Positions 9,437 to 17,831 of a stretch of DNA of 64,000 nt are shown here, piece after piece. The first letter of the stretch is position 1; each line of letters starts with the position of its first letter. The notes below the pieces were generated by a model. The model worked only from the letters and a program-made list of their open reading frames with translations. It made no database searches and was not told the DNA's origin. Source of the DNA: CP2-2F sp034432555. GTDB taxonomy: Bacteria > Chloroflexota > Anaerolineae > Aggregatilineales > UBA2796. The stretch spans positions 62,001 to 126,000 of the forward strand of contig DAOUBW010000023.1 in the NCBI GenBank assembly GCA_034432555.1. Reading direction: 5' to 3'. A program made the position numbers and the translations under genes.

Positions 9437-9958
9437 ATGCGAAACGTTTTATCTGTCACAATTTGCCTACTGTTCGTGTTAGGAACATTGCTATCAGGTT
9501 GTGCATCCAATGCGACACACCCAACGGAGGGAAGTTTGACTACAACTGCCACACCGCAAACCGATCTAGGCGCGCTTGCCCGCTTTGTGCGCCTAGATTT
9601 TCCGCCGCGCAGCGCGCAGTGGTTCACAACGCAGATGACGCCACCTAGCGAGAGTCCGCTCGGTCCCACGGATTGGCAACTCATCGCGTTGCTAGAATAT
9701 GACGAGGCGACACTGCAACAACTGCAAGCCACTTTCACACCGCAAACAACCCCGCGTGAGTTGCATGTTCGCCCCGACTTTATCCAAGACTGGTTTCCAG
9801 AGGTGCTGCGCGCCAATTTCAAGGTCGAGAGCGCTTCAGGTAACTTCATATGGCAAGGTGAGCGCTATCTGCCGAGTGCCTTTGCTAAACCGCCACTGAC
9901 GACGGGCTTTGTGCTTGTGATTGACCGTTATGTGCTGCTGGTGCTGCACACCGTCTAG
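9437..9958 (+). CDS. Lipoprotein, candidate immunity protein for the upstream WXG100 protein
   Basis: 173 residues with a lipoprotein signal peptide: hydrophobic core 4-19, lipobox L19-S20-G21-C22. The mature part is a small soluble domain with no family I recognise. It is transcribed with the WXG100 gene (3-bp gap), and lipid-anchored partners on the outer face of the membrane are a known way to neutralise self-delivered extracellular toxins, so immunity is a reasonable but unproven role. It converges with cimA, only 2 bp apart, with no terminator between. Confidence 0.6.
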   Translation: MRNVLSVTICLLFVLGTLLSGCASNATHPTEGSLTTTATPQTDLGALARFVRLDFPPRSAQWFTTQMTPPSESPLGPTDWQLIALLEYDEATLQQLQATFTPQTTPRELHVRPDFIQDWFPEVLRANFKVESASGNFIWQGERYLPSAFAKPPLTTGFVLVIDRYVLLVLHTV

Positions 9959-9960
9959 GG

Positions 9961-11538
9961 TTATTTGGTCATCGTCAAACCGTATTCAACGCTATCCACC
10001 AGCGCACGCCAGGATGCCTCGATGATGTTGGTGCCGGCGCCAACCGTACTCCAACGCTCAGCGGCGCTTTGCGTCTCGATCAAGACGCGGGTGAAAGCTG
10101 CTGAGCCGTTGTGTCCGTCTAGAATACGCACCTTGTAATCGGCAAGCGTGAATTCGGCAAGGCGCGGATAAAGCGGCGTGAGCGCCTTCCGTAAGGCAAG
10201 GTCTAGCGCGTTGACGGGTCCATTGCCTTCGGCGGCGGTGTGTACAACCGTATCACCAACCGCCAATTTGACGGTTGCCTCTGCCAACATGCCGCGTCCG
10301 CGCCGATTTTCGACCACCACAAAGAAATCAATCAGCTCGAAAGGCGGCGCGTAGTCAGGCTGAGCGCGTTTGAGCATGAGTGCGACAGAACTCTCCGCAC
10401 CTTCAAAGGCATAGCCAAGGTTCTCAAGGCGTTTGATCTCATCCAGCACTTGGCGAGCCGCCTCACCAGAGACATCCATGCCAAATTCTTCTGCCTTGCT
10501 CAGCACGTTGCCGCGTCCGCTCAAATCGCTGATCAGCACACGCATTTCGTTGCCCACAAGGGCAGGATCAATGTGTTGGTAGCTCTGCACGCTGCGGCGC
10601 ATGGCTGCCACGTGAATGCCGCCTTTATGGGCGAAAGCGCTCCGCCCAACATAGGCAAGGTGGCTATCCGGCGGCAAGTTAGCAATCTCGGCGACGGTGC
10701 GCGCTACGTGCGTAAGGTGCTTAAGCGTCTCAACGCCGTTTGGTAGGCATTGCACATTCATCTTCAGCATCAAATCCGGGATGATGCTGCACAAGTTGGC
10801 GTTGCCGCAGCGTTCACCATAGCCGTTGATCGTCCCTTGAATCATGGCGGCGCCTTGCCGCACAGCTGCCAGCGAGTTTGCCACGCCTAACTCACCGTCG
10901 TTATGGGTGTGGATAGCGAGTTTGACCGTTGGCGGCAGTACTTGGCGTACCTCACAGACGATCTGTTCCACTTCCCAATAGAGCGTGCCGCCGTTCGTAT
11001 CGCAGAGCGTCAGCCAGTCGGCGCCGGCGGTGTGCGCTGCCTTGAGCGTCTCCAGCGCATACTCGCTATCTGCCTTGTAGCCATCGAAGAAGTGTTCGGC
11101 GTCGTAGATGACTTCCTTGCCCAGCGCCTTCATGTAACGGATCGAATCTGCGATCAGGCGGTAGTTTTCCTCAGGTGTGGTCCGCAGCACCTCATGAACA
11201 TGCAGCAGCCACGTCTTGCCGACGAGCGTTACGACAGGCGTCTGTGCCTGCACCAACATCTGAATATTTTCATCCTCGGCGGGCGTGCTACCCACGCGGC
11301 AAGTTGCGCCAAAAGCAGCAATGCGGGCATGTTTTAAGGGCAGGTCTTTGGCAGCCTCAAAGTAGGCAGCGTCTTTCGGATTTGAGCCGGGCCAGCCGCC
11401 TTCAATATATGCCACGCCCAAGTCGTCCAAAATCTTGGTAATGCGAATCTTATCCTGCACGCTCAGCGAGATGCCTTCGCGCTGCGTGCCATCGCGCAGG
11501 GTGGTATCATAGATATAGACGTAGGGCGGGTAGGTCAT
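9961..11538 (-). CDS. cimA: (R)-citramalate synthase
   Basis: Condenses pyruvate with acetyl-CoA to citramalate, the threonine-independent entry to isoleucine. 525 residues: HMGL-like TIM barrel opening with YDTTLRDGTQREG (10-22), the citramalate-type GGWPGSNPKD segment (47-56), metal-binding HTHND near 200, and a C-terminal LeuA dimer/allosteric domain (about 395-525) usually used for feedback inhibition. AGGAAAGG lies before the ATG. It is last in the branched-chain operon, 154 bp below leuA; that gap holds a G+C-rich hairpin without a T run (about 11653-11680). It differs clearly from the neighbouring LeuA in the substrate-loop motif. Confidence 0.92.
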   Translation of the reverse strand: MTYPPYVYIYDTTLRDGTQREGISLSVQDKIRITKILDDLGVAYIEGGWPGSNPKDAAYFEAAKDLPLKHARIAAFGATCRVGSTPAEDENIQMLVQAQTPVVTLVGKTWLLHVHEVLRTTPEENYRLIADSIRYMKALGKEVIYDAEHFFDGYKADSEYALETLKAAHTAGADWLTLCDTNGGTLYWEVEQIVCEVRQVLPPTVKLAIHTHNDGELGVANSLAAVRQGAAMIQGTINGYGERCGNANLCSIIPDLMLKMNVQCLPNGVETLKHLTHVARTVAEIANLPPDSHLAYVGRSAFAHKGGIHVAAMRRSVQSYQHIDPALVGNEMRVLISDLSGRGNVLSKAEEFGMDVSGEAARQVLDEIKRLENLGYAFEGAESSVALMLKRAQPDYAPPFELIDFFVVVENRRGRGMLAEATVKLAVGDTVVHTAAEGNGPVNALDLALRKALTPLYPRLAEFTLADYKVRILDGHNGSAAFTRVLIETQSAAERWSTVGAGTNIIEASWRALVDSVEYGLTMTK

Positions 11539-11692
11539 GATCGAGCCTTTCCTATTGAACAGAGAGATGAAACACGTAGTCTTAAAACACTCACTCCGCT
11601 AGGTCGGCGAACGGGCTGCTCAGCGGCAGGCGGAAATTAGGCGTGCGCCTCAGCAGGGCGGCTGAGACCGCCCCGCCTGCTAAACATATCGG

Positions 11693-13303
11693 TTAATCAC
11701 CCGCCATGCGGATTGTAGCGCTCTCACCTTCGGGCGTCTCGCCCGCGCCGCCGGTTGCCACCAACATGCGGTTGAGCGCGGCAAGGTACGCCTTCGCAGC
11801 GGCAACCACAATATCAGGATCAGCACCATGACCGCCAAAGGTCTGGTATTCGCCGTCCAGCGTACAGATTCGCACGGTCACTTCGCCCATCGCGTCTATG
11901 CCTTCGGTGATGGCGCGCACCGAAAATTCGAGCAGTTTGTTGGGCGCATTGACGATTTTGTTGATGGCGGTGTAGGTGGCATCCACAGGTCCCGTGCCGA
12001 TGCCCGCCTCAATGCATTCTGTGCCGTTGGGCGCTTCCAGCTTGACGGTTGCGGTCGGCATCCCAACCTGACCGCAGGTGACCTGAAGCGCCTTCAACTT
12101 AAAGACTTCCTTCGGACCTTCAAGCTGATGCGCCATGAGCGCCTGCAAATCTGCGTCGGTGATGTGCTTTTTGCGGTCTGCCACATCTTTGAAGCGCTTG
12201 AATGCCTCTTGCAGTTCCGCGTCGGTCAGTTGGTAGCCCAGATCGCGCAGGCGCACCTTGAAAGCGTGCCGTCCGCTGTGCTTGCCGAGTACCAAGCGGC
12301 TTTCGGTGACGCCAACCGACTCCGGACGCATGATCTCGTAGGTCTCTTGATGCTTCAACTGCCCATCCTGATGAATGCCTGCTTCATGAGCAAAGGCGTT
12401 CGCGCCGATGATTGCCTTGTTCGGCTGGACAACCATGCCGGTATAGTTGGCAACCAAGCGGCTAATGCGCGAGAGCTGCGGCGTCTGAATGCCCGTCCAC
12501 AGCTTGTAGTAGCCTTGCCGTGTGTTAATTGCCATCACGACTTCTTCAAGGGCGGTGTTGCCAGCGCGCTCACCAATGCCGTTGATGGTCACCTCTGCTT
12601 GGCGTGCGCCTGCGTGCAAGCCTGCCAGCGTATTGGCAGTTGCCATGCCCAGGTCGTCGTGGCAATGCACCGACCAGATCACAGCCTTGCCGCCGGGTGT
12701 ATGTTCGATCAGATAGGCGATCATCGCGCCGTATTCAGTCGGCGTCATGTAGCCAACCGTATCCGGGATGTTGAGTGTGGTGGCGCCTTCTTCAATGGCG
12801 GCAGCGCACATCTGTGCCACATAGTTCCAATCGCTGCGCCCGGCGTCCATCGTGCTAAATTCAACATCGGCGCACAGGCTGCGGGCAAGGCGTACCATCT
12901 CGCGGGCGCGTTCGAGCGCCTGTTCGCGGGTCAGGTTGAATTGATACTTCAGGTGAATATCTGACGATGAGATGAAGGTATGAATGCGCGGCTTGGCAGC
13001 AGGCTGCACTGCTTCCCAACACTTCTCAATGTCGCTTGGCACACAGCGCGCCAAACCACAGATCACAGGACCTTCGGCAGTGCCGATCTCTTGGGCGATG
13101 CGCTTGACCGCGGCGAGATCGTCAGGCGAGGCAGCCGGAAAGCCCGCCTCGATAATATCCACGCCGAGCGCGGCAAGGTGGTGCGCGATCTCTAGTTTTT
13201 CGGCGCTGTTTAGCGAAGCGCCGGGCGATTGCTCACCATCGCGCAAGGTGGTATCAAAAATGCGGACGCGGTTTTCAGTGTGGCGCTGTACATCAGACTC
13301 CAT
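11693..13303 (-). CDS. leuA: 2-isopropylmalate synthase
   Basis: First committed step of leucine synthesis: acetyl-CoA plus 2-oxoisovalerate to 2-isopropylmalate. 536 residues from the chosen ATG, which has AGAAGGA upstream; a longer frame starts 13 codons earlier but lacks that site. The catalytic barrel shows FDTTLRDGEQSPGASL near the N-terminus and metal-binding HCHDD; the C-terminal LeuA_dimer domain (last about 130 residues) is the leucine-feedback site in the family. It follows ilvC by 176 bp, a gap that contains a terminator-like hairpin and a Leu-rich reading frame, so leuA-cimA may have its own control. Confidence 0.95.
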   Translation of the reverse strand: MESDVQRHTENRVRIFDTTLRDGEQSPGASLNSAEKLEIAHHLAALGVDIIEAGFPAASPDDLAAVKRIAQEIGTAEGPVICGLARCVPSDIEKCWEAVQPAAKPRIHTFISSSDIHLKYQFNLTREQALERAREMVRLARSLCADVEFSTMDAGRSDWNYVAQMCAAAIEEGATTLNIPDTVGYMTPTEYGAMIAYLIEHTPGGKAVIWSVHCHDDLGMATANTLAGLHAGARQAEVTINGIGERAGNTALEEVVMAINTRQGYYKLWTGIQTPQLSRISRLVANYTGMVVQPNKAIIGANAFAHEAGIHQDGQLKHQETYEIMRPESVGVTESRLVLGKHSGRHAFKVRLRDLGYQLTDAELQEAFKRFKDVADRKKHITDADLQALMAHQLEGPKEVFKLKALQVTCGQVGMPTATVKLEAPNGTECIEAGIGTGPVDATYTAINKIVNAPNKLLEFSVRAITEGIDAMGEVTVRICTLDGEYQTFGGHGADPDIVVAAAKAYLAALNRMLVATGGAGETPEGESATIRMAGD

Positions 13304-13407
13304 GATAAGGCATTCCTTCTCACAAACAGGCAAACGGAACAAGCTAATCGGCTAAGGTCGCTAAGGTCATCTAAATCGCTCAGATCGCTCAAGCCATCGT
13401 CAAGCAC
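13210..13407 (-). CDS. Candidate Leu-rich leader reading frame upstream of leuA
   Basis: Starting at GTG 13407, preceded 10 nt away by a consensus AAGGAGG (13424-13418), the frame encodes 8 leucines in its first 28 codons as near-repeats Ser-Asp-Leu (about five 9-nt units, 13389-13345 region). Two leucines use TTA, a codon rare in this genome. The frame then overlaps the leuA start and ends inside leuA. Leu-codon-rich peptides before leuA are known regulatory leaders, but here no terminator follows the Leu codons and the frame is long, so coupling of translation or a chance repeat are alternatives. Confidence 0.3.
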   Translation of the reverse strand: MLDDGLSDLSDLDDLSDLSRLACSVCLFVRRNALSWSLMYSATLKTASAFLIPPCAMVSNRPALR

Positions 13408-13438
13408 GCAGACACCACCTCCTTTTTCGATCAAAATT

Positions 13439-13473
13439 AGCTGCCTCAGCCTGTGAAAGGGATTGAGGCAGCT
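13439..13473 (-). terminator. Hairpin downstream of ilvC
   Basis: A 10-bp perfect stem (AGCTGCCTCA with TGAGGCAGCT) and 15-nt loop begins 6 nt past the ilvC stop on the minus strand and is followed by AATTTTG. It could end or reduce transcription before leuA. Confidence 0.55.
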
Positions 13474-13479
13474 TTCCGC

Positions 13480-14502
13480 CTACGCGCTTGGATCGTAATC
13501 CTGCAAACGCTTGGGCTTCAAGAACTGCATCATATCACGCAAATTTGCGCCCACAGCCTCAATCTGATGAGCGCGTTCGGCACGGCGGCGCGCTAGGAAG
13601 TTCGGCAAGCCGTTGGCATTTTCGTCAATCCACGTCTCGGCAAACGAGCCGCTGCGAATATCACTTAGCACATCGCGCATCGCCTTGCGCGTCTCGTCGG
13701 TCACCACACGGTCGCCACTGGTGTAGCCGCCATATTCCGCCGTATCGCTGACCGAATACCACATATAGTTCATGCCGCCCTGATAGAGCAGGTCTACGAT
13801 CAGCTTGAGTTCATGCATACACTCAAAGTAGGCAACCTCTGGCTGATAGCCTGCCTCAACCAACGTCTCGAAGGCAGCCTTAACGAGCGCTGTAACGCCG
13901 CCGCACAAGATGACCTGCTCACCGAATAGGTCGGTCTCAGTCTCTTCGGCAAAGGTCGTCTCCAGCACACCAGCGCGGGTGCCGCCGATTGCCTTTGCAT
14001 AGGCGAGCGCGTTTGCCTTCGCCTTGCCGCTGGCATCCTGCTGGACGGCGATCAGGCATGGGATGCCCACACCTTCCACGAACGTCTCACGCAGGCGGTG
14101 ACCAGGACCCTTGGGCGCCACCATCGAGACATCTACGCCGGCGGGCGGCACAATCTGCCCATAGCGGATGTTGAAGCCGTGCGCGAACATGAGCGTATCG
14201 CCCGCTTGCAGGTGCGGCTCAATGTCTGCCTTGTAGACGGCTGCCTGCTTGGTATCTGGAATGAGCAGCATGACGAACTGTGCCGCCTGCGCCGCCTCTG
14301 CCACAGAGAGGACGCTCAAGCCTTCCGCCTCTGCCTTAGCGCGGGACTTGCTGCCCGCGTGTAAGCCAACAACGACGTTTACGCCGCTATCGCGTAGGTT
14401 GAGGGCGTGTGCGTGACCTTGGCTGCCGTAGCCGATGATCGCCACGGTCTTGCCAGAAAGCAGTGAAAGATCGGCGTCTTGGTCGTAGTAAAGTGTAGCC
14501 AT
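13480..14502 (-). CDS. ilvC: Ketol-acid reductoisomerase
   Basis: NADPH- and Mg-dependent isomerisation and reduction of acetolactate or acetohydroxybutyrate, second common step of valine/isoleucine synthesis. 340 residues, the class I (short) form: N-terminal Rossmann domain with GYGSQGHAHALNLRDSG, then the all-helical knotted domain with the acidic metal ligands in the TDLFGEQ and CMHELK segments. The open frame extends 57 codons upstream through ilvN-overlapping DNA, but the ATG at 14502 is preceded by AAGGAG at the right distance and matches the family's first residues, so the extension is rejected. It lies 40 bp after ilvN. Confidence 0.96.
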   Translation of the reverse strand: MATLYYDQDADLSLLSGKTVAIIGYGSQGHAHALNLRDSGVNVVVGLHAGSKSRAKAEAEGLSVLSVAEAAQAAQFVMLLIPDTKQAAVYKADIEPHLQAGDTLMFAHGFNIRYGQIVPPAGVDVSMVAPKGPGHRLRETFVEGVGIPCLIAVQQDASGKAKANALAYAKAIGGTRAGVLETTFAEETETDLFGEQVILCGGVTALVKAAFETLVEAGYQPEVAYFECMHELKLIVDLLYQGGMNYMWYSVSDTAEYGGYTSGDRVVTDETRKAMRDVLSDIRSGSFAETWIDENANGLPNFLARRRAERAHQIEAVGANLRDMMQFLKPKRLQDYDPSA

Positions 14503-14542
14503 GTTAGAGAATGTCTCCTTAGAAAGTGTGCCGCGAAACGGC

Positions 14543-15037
14543 TTAGGCAAATTGCGGTGCAGCTTGCACGGTGTGGCTGCCCTGTCCCATCGCCACGACG
14601 CCCGTCCGCACCAATTCAATGATACCATGCGGGCGCAGTACCTCGATGAACTGCTCCACACGCGATTCCTCATCGCTCAGATCAAGGATCATCATGTCCT
14701 CACGGTGGTCAATGATGCGTGCGCCAAACTGGCTGGCGATCCAGGCAGCCTCTGCGGAAGCGCGCACCTTGATCAGGGCAAGGTCGCGGCTGACGAACGG
14801 CTGATGGGTTACTTCATCCACCTGAATCACATTGACCAGTTTATAGAGGTTCTTCTGCACCTGATCAACACGCGCCACGCTGCTATCCAGCACGATGGTC
14901 ATGCGCGAAACGTTTGGGTCTTCGGTGCGCCCAACGGTCAGGCTGTCGATATTGAAGTTGCGGCGGCGGAACAAACTGGCAACGCGGTTCAGCACGCCGG
15001 GTTCGTTTTCGACAAGGGCAACTAGAGTATGTTTCAT
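14543..15037 (-). CDS. ilvN: Acetolactate synthase small (regulatory) subunit
   Basis: 164 residues: N-terminal ACT domain (about 3-75, with LVENEPGVLNRVASLF and the RRRNFNIDSLTVG segment) that binds valine for feedback inhibition, and a C-terminal ALS_ss_C domain (about 85-160). It activates and regulates the catalytic IlvB subunit encoded upstream in the same operon. Between the two sits a Uma2-family gene, with only 3 bp to ilvN, so ilvN is probably translated through coupling with it. Confidence 0.95.
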   Translation of the reverse strand: MKHTLVALVENEPGVLNRVASLFRRRNFNIDSLTVGRTEDPNVSRMTIVLDSSVARVDQVQKNLYKLVNVIQVDEVTHQPFVSRDLALIKVRASAEAAWIASQFGARIIDHREDMMILDLSDEESRVEQFIEVLRPHGIIELVRTGVVAMGQGSHTVQAAPQFA

Positions 15038-15040
15038 GGT

Positions 15041-15604
15041 TTAGGCATCCAGTCCTTTGAACAAATCGGCTAGAGAAAGGCTAAATTCGGGCAACACATC
15101 GCCACCGCTAAGGGTGCCTTCGGCTGGCACAATCGTGACAGTGTTCGGGCTGCTGTAGGCGTAAACCTTGCGCCGTTCAGGGTAGACAATCCAGACGAGG
15201 CGTGTGCCAACGGCAAAATATTCTTCGATTTTGCCCAGCACTTCGTCAGTCGTATCATTCGCCGAGACAATTTCTATAGCAAGATCAGGTGCGCCGACAA
15301 AATATTCATTCAGATCATGGTCGGCAAGGCGGCTGGCGGATACAAACGCCACATCTGGCGCACGCAGCGTATCAGGATCACGACGCAGCAAGAAACCTGC
15401 ATCACTGAAGATTTTGCCGAGCGCACGTGGCATAACCCACATTACAAGATATGCGGCTAACACTGACTGTAAAAAGCCATGAATTGGTTTTGGTTTGCTC
15501 ACCTCAACAAGCATTCCATCCACGAGGTCGTAAACCTTGCCGTCATCAGGTAGGGTGGCAAATTCCTCTGCTGTCATTAGGCGTATTTGCGTCTGCTCAG
15601 TCAT
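15041..15604 (-). CDS. Uma2-family (DUF820) PD-(D/E)XK protein inside the ilv operon
   Basis: 187 residues from the ATG with GAGAGGTG before it; 13 extra upstream codons are open but less likely. The DUF820/Uma2 layout is complete: TAEEFATLPDDGKVYDLVDG at 11-30, APDVAF with D84, then PDLAIEIVS with D107 and E111, and K125 in the following helix. The fold is a PD-(D/E)XK nuclease-like one common in many copies in Cyanobacteria and Chloroflexota; its biological role is poorly established. Its position between ilvB and ilvN (61 and 3 bp gaps) is unusual and suggests a late insertion that kept the reading of the operon intact. Confidence 0.85.
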   Translation of the reverse strand: MTEQTQIRLMTAEEFATLPDDGKVYDLVDGMLVEVSKPKPIHGFLQSVLAAYLVMWVMPRALGKIFSDAGFLLRRDPDTLRAPDVAFVSASRLADHDLNEYFVGAPDLAIEIVSANDTTDEVLGKIEEYFAVGTRLVWIVYPERRKVYAYSSPNTVTIVPAEGTLSGGDVLPEFSLSLADLFKGLDA

Positions 15605-15664
15605 CTCAGCACCTCTCAGCGCGTAGGTGGGCGGATTTTTCACGCCCGCCCACCATGCGACAAC

Positions 15665-17389
15665 TTAGTGGTTCTCCGACCAATCAGGCAGGTTCGGCGC
15701 GCTCGGACGACGAATCATCTTATCCAGATCAGCGCCGGCCGGCACCATCGGATAGACAATATCCGCCTTTTCAACCTGAAACTCAACCAGTGTTGGTCCG
15801 TTGATGCTCTGCGCCCACGCGACAGCATCGGCAATTTCCTCACGTCTGCGGACGCGCCGTGCTGGAATGCCGTATGCCTCTGCCAGCTTCACAAAGTCGG
15901 GATTGTGCATGGGCGTAGCGTTGTAGCGTTCCTCATAGAAGAACTCTTGCCATTGGCGCACCATACCCAAATAGGCGTTGTTCATAATGGCGATATTCAC
16001 GTTCACATTTTCTTGGGCAGCCGTCGCTAGTTCACAGAGCGTCATTTGGAAGCCGCCATCGCCCACGATTGCCCACACGGTATCGTTCGGCGAACCCATC
16101 TTGACGCCAATTGCCGCTGGGAAGCCAAAGCCCATCGTGCCGAGACCACCGCTGGTGATCAGGCTGCGCGGGCGTTGATTGAGGTAATACTGTGCTGTCC
16201 ACATCTGGTGCTGCCCAACATCCGTCACCACGATGGCATCGCCGCCTGTTGCTTCCCACAAATCGCGGATAGCGTGTGCGGCGTAGAGCTTATCGGTGGG
16301 TGCAACGTAGTGGATAATATCGCGTTCGTCCGTGTCTTCCTGCCAATTCCGAATCTCACCAAGCCATGCGGCATGGCTGAGCATTGGCACATGCGGCAGC
16401 ATCTGCTCCAGCACGGTGCGCAGATCGCCCGCAATGCCCACATCCACTTTCACGTTTTTGTTTAGCTCGCTGGCGTCAATATCAATGTGAATCTTGCGTG
16501 AGTTGGGCGAATAGGTGCGGAGATTACCCGTTACACGGTCATCAAAGCGCATTCCGAAGGCAAGCAGCAAATCTGCGCCCTGAATTGCCTGATTGACGGC
16601 TGCTGCGCCGTGCATTCCCATCATGCCCAAGCACAACGGGTGTGATTCGGGCATAGCGCCCTTACCCAGCAAGGTGAGCGCCACAGGAATCTGAGCGCGT
16701 TCGGCAAACTCTAGCAAAGCGCGCTCAGCACCACTCATATTGACGCCATGCCCTGCCAAGATCAGTGGGCGCTCAGCGCTTTTGAGTAGATCCATCGCCC
16801 GTTCGATCTGATCAGGCGTGGCGGCAGAAGCAGGCACATAGCCGGGCATCCGCAGTGGTTCGGTTGGGTAGACAAATTCAGTTTTTTGGTTCTGTGCGTC
16901 TTTGGTGATGTCTACCAAAACAGGACCTGGACGACCTGTGCGCGCAATGTGAAATGCCTTCCGCATGACCGTGGCAATTTGGCGAACATCCGTCACGAGG
17001 AAATTATGCTTGGTGATCGGGATAGTGATGCCGGTAATATCCGTTTCTTGGAAGGCATCCGAGCCAAGCACGCCGCTTGGCACTTGCCCCGTGATGCACA
17101 CAATCGGCACTGAGTCCATCATGGCGGTGGCGATGCCCGTCACCATGTTGGTAGCGCCGGGTCCGCTGGTTGCCATCGCCACGCCAACCTTGCCTGTGAT
17201 GCGTGCGTAGCCATCTGCCATGTGCGTAGCGCCCTGCTCATGGCGCACCAATACATGCTTGATCCGATCTTCATATTTGCTGAGCGCATCATAGGTCGGC
17301 AAAATTGCGCCGCCCGGATAGCCATAGACTACTTCAACGCCTTCTTGGAGTAGGCATTCCCAGATGATTTCTGCGCCGGTCAGTTCCAT
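15665..17389 (-). CDS. ilvB: Acetolactate synthase large (catalytic) subunit
   Basis: ThDP-dependent condensation of two pyruvates (or pyruvate plus 2-oxobutyrate), the first common step of valine/leucine/isoleucine synthesis. 574 residues in three domains: N-terminal pyrimidine-binding domain with YGYPGGAILP and the catalytic Glu in RHEQGATHMADGYAR (about 49-63), central FAD-type domain (about 195-330), and C-terminal ThDP-binding domain with GDGGFQM ending in the NN pair. It is the first enzyme gene after the attenuator and heads the cluster with ilvN, ilvC, leuA and cimA. Confidence 0.96.
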   Translation of the reverse strand: MELTGAEIIWECLLQEGVEVVYGYPGGAILPTYDALSKYEDRIKHVLVRHEQGATHMADGYARITGKVGVAMATSGPGATNMVTGIATAMMDSVPIVCITGQVPSGVLGSDAFQETDITGITIPITKHNFLVTDVRQIATVMRKAFHIARTGRPGPVLVDITKDAQNQKTEFVYPTEPLRMPGYVPASAATPDQIERAMDLLKSAERPLILAGHGVNMSGAERALLEFAERAQIPVALTLLGKGAMPESHPLCLGMMGMHGAAAVNQAIQGADLLLAFGMRFDDRVTGNLRTYSPNSRKIHIDIDASELNKNVKVDVGIAGDLRTVLEQMLPHVPMLSHAAWLGEIRNWQEDTDERDIIHYVAPTDKLYAAHAIRDLWEATGGDAIVVTDVGQHQMWTAQYYLNQRPRSLITSGGLGTMGFGFPAAIGVKMGSPNDTVWAIVGDGGFQMTLCELATAAQENVNVNIAIMNNAYLGMVRQWQEFFYEERYNATPMHNPDFVKLAEAYGIPARRVRRREEIADAVAWAQSINGPTLVEFQVEKADIVYPMVPAGADLDKMIRRPSAPNLPDWSENH

Positions 17390-17451
17390 AAGATTTCTCC
17401 GCCTTTACACGATTTTCCCCATACAGCAGAACAGATAAAAAAGATGCGCTT

Positions 17452-17661
17452 TCAGCTTTGGAAAATGGCAGAAAGCGCATCGTGAGTCGGGCGTTCGTCA
17501 TCAGCATAGGCAGCGTGCGCGCTGCGTTCAGCCGCGGCAAAGGGCGCAGTGGACGATGACTCGGATGCGGCGGTCTCCTCTTGAAAGAGTTCCGTCCAAG
17601 GGCTGGTGTTGCTCTGCATTTCCAGCAGGGCTTCTTCTTGCAGGGTGTCGGGATACAACAT
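17452..17661 (-). CDS. Small ORF between the ilv attenuator and ilvB
   Basis: 69 residues, acidic and rich in Ala, Ser and Glu, with no family I recognise. The ATG at 17661 is preceded by a strong GAGGAG about 9 nt away, better than many enzyme genes here, and the frame closes 62 bp before ilvB. It lies beyond the attenuator terminator, so it would be made only when the operon is read. It may be a real short protein or a translated spacer. Confidence 0.45.
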   Translation of the reverse strand: MLYPDTLQEEALLEMQSNTSPWTELFQEETAASESSSTAPFAAAERSAHAAYADDERPTHDALSAIFQS

Positions 17662-17704
17662 GATGGGTCACTCCTCTAACAATTGCACTGTGCGATAGAT
17701 TGGC

Positions 17705-17739
17705 ACAAAAAAACCGCCCGTTGGTCGGGCGGCTTTTTG
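17705..17739 (-). terminator. Attenuator terminator of the ilv operon
   Basis: On the minus strand a 7-bp G+C stem (CCGCCCG with CGGGCGG, loop 5 nt; plus-strand 17714-17720 and 17726-17732) is followed by seven consecutive T. It lies after the leader peptide and before the first operon genes, where a terminator makes sense only as an attenuator. The plus-strand side has five T but no upstream gene to terminate. Confidence 0.85.
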
Positions 17740-17831
17740 CTCACGCTTGTGAATGTTCAGGACGATTGCCCACACACACGCCAAGCAGCCCAACCGTTAC
17801 GCTCGTAACGAATAATCGCTACGAGGCTGGT
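17723..17831 (-). promoter_or_regulatory. Alternative RNA pairings of the ilv attenuator
   Basis: Minus-strand RNA can fold two ways. Antiterminator: GGTTGGGCTGC (17795-17785) pairs with GCCGCCCGACC (17733-17723), 10 of 11 positions including one G-U, and consumes the 5' arm of the terminator. Pause/protector: CAGCC (17831-17827) pairs with GGCTG (17790-17786) around an inner hairpin CGTTACG/CGTAACG (17810-17804, 17801-17795), hiding the antiterminator arm. A ribosome stalled on the Leu17-Val18-Ala-Ile20-Ile21 codons (17825-17811) would break the protector and favour the antiterminator. Confidence 0.7.

Noticed and set aside
11828..12964. Open frame of 378 codons on the plus strand
   Set aside because: Antisense to leuA, whose motifs are clear; no ribosome site and no recognisable domain.
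13345..13395. Short tandem repeat as the start of a CRISPR array
   Set aside because: The 9-nt units have no spacers and are diverged; they read as Ser-Asp-Leu codons.
14503..14673. Longer N-terminus of IlvC
   Set aside because: The added 57 residues are antisense-like low-complexity, overlap ilvN and lie upstream of a perfect ribosome site.
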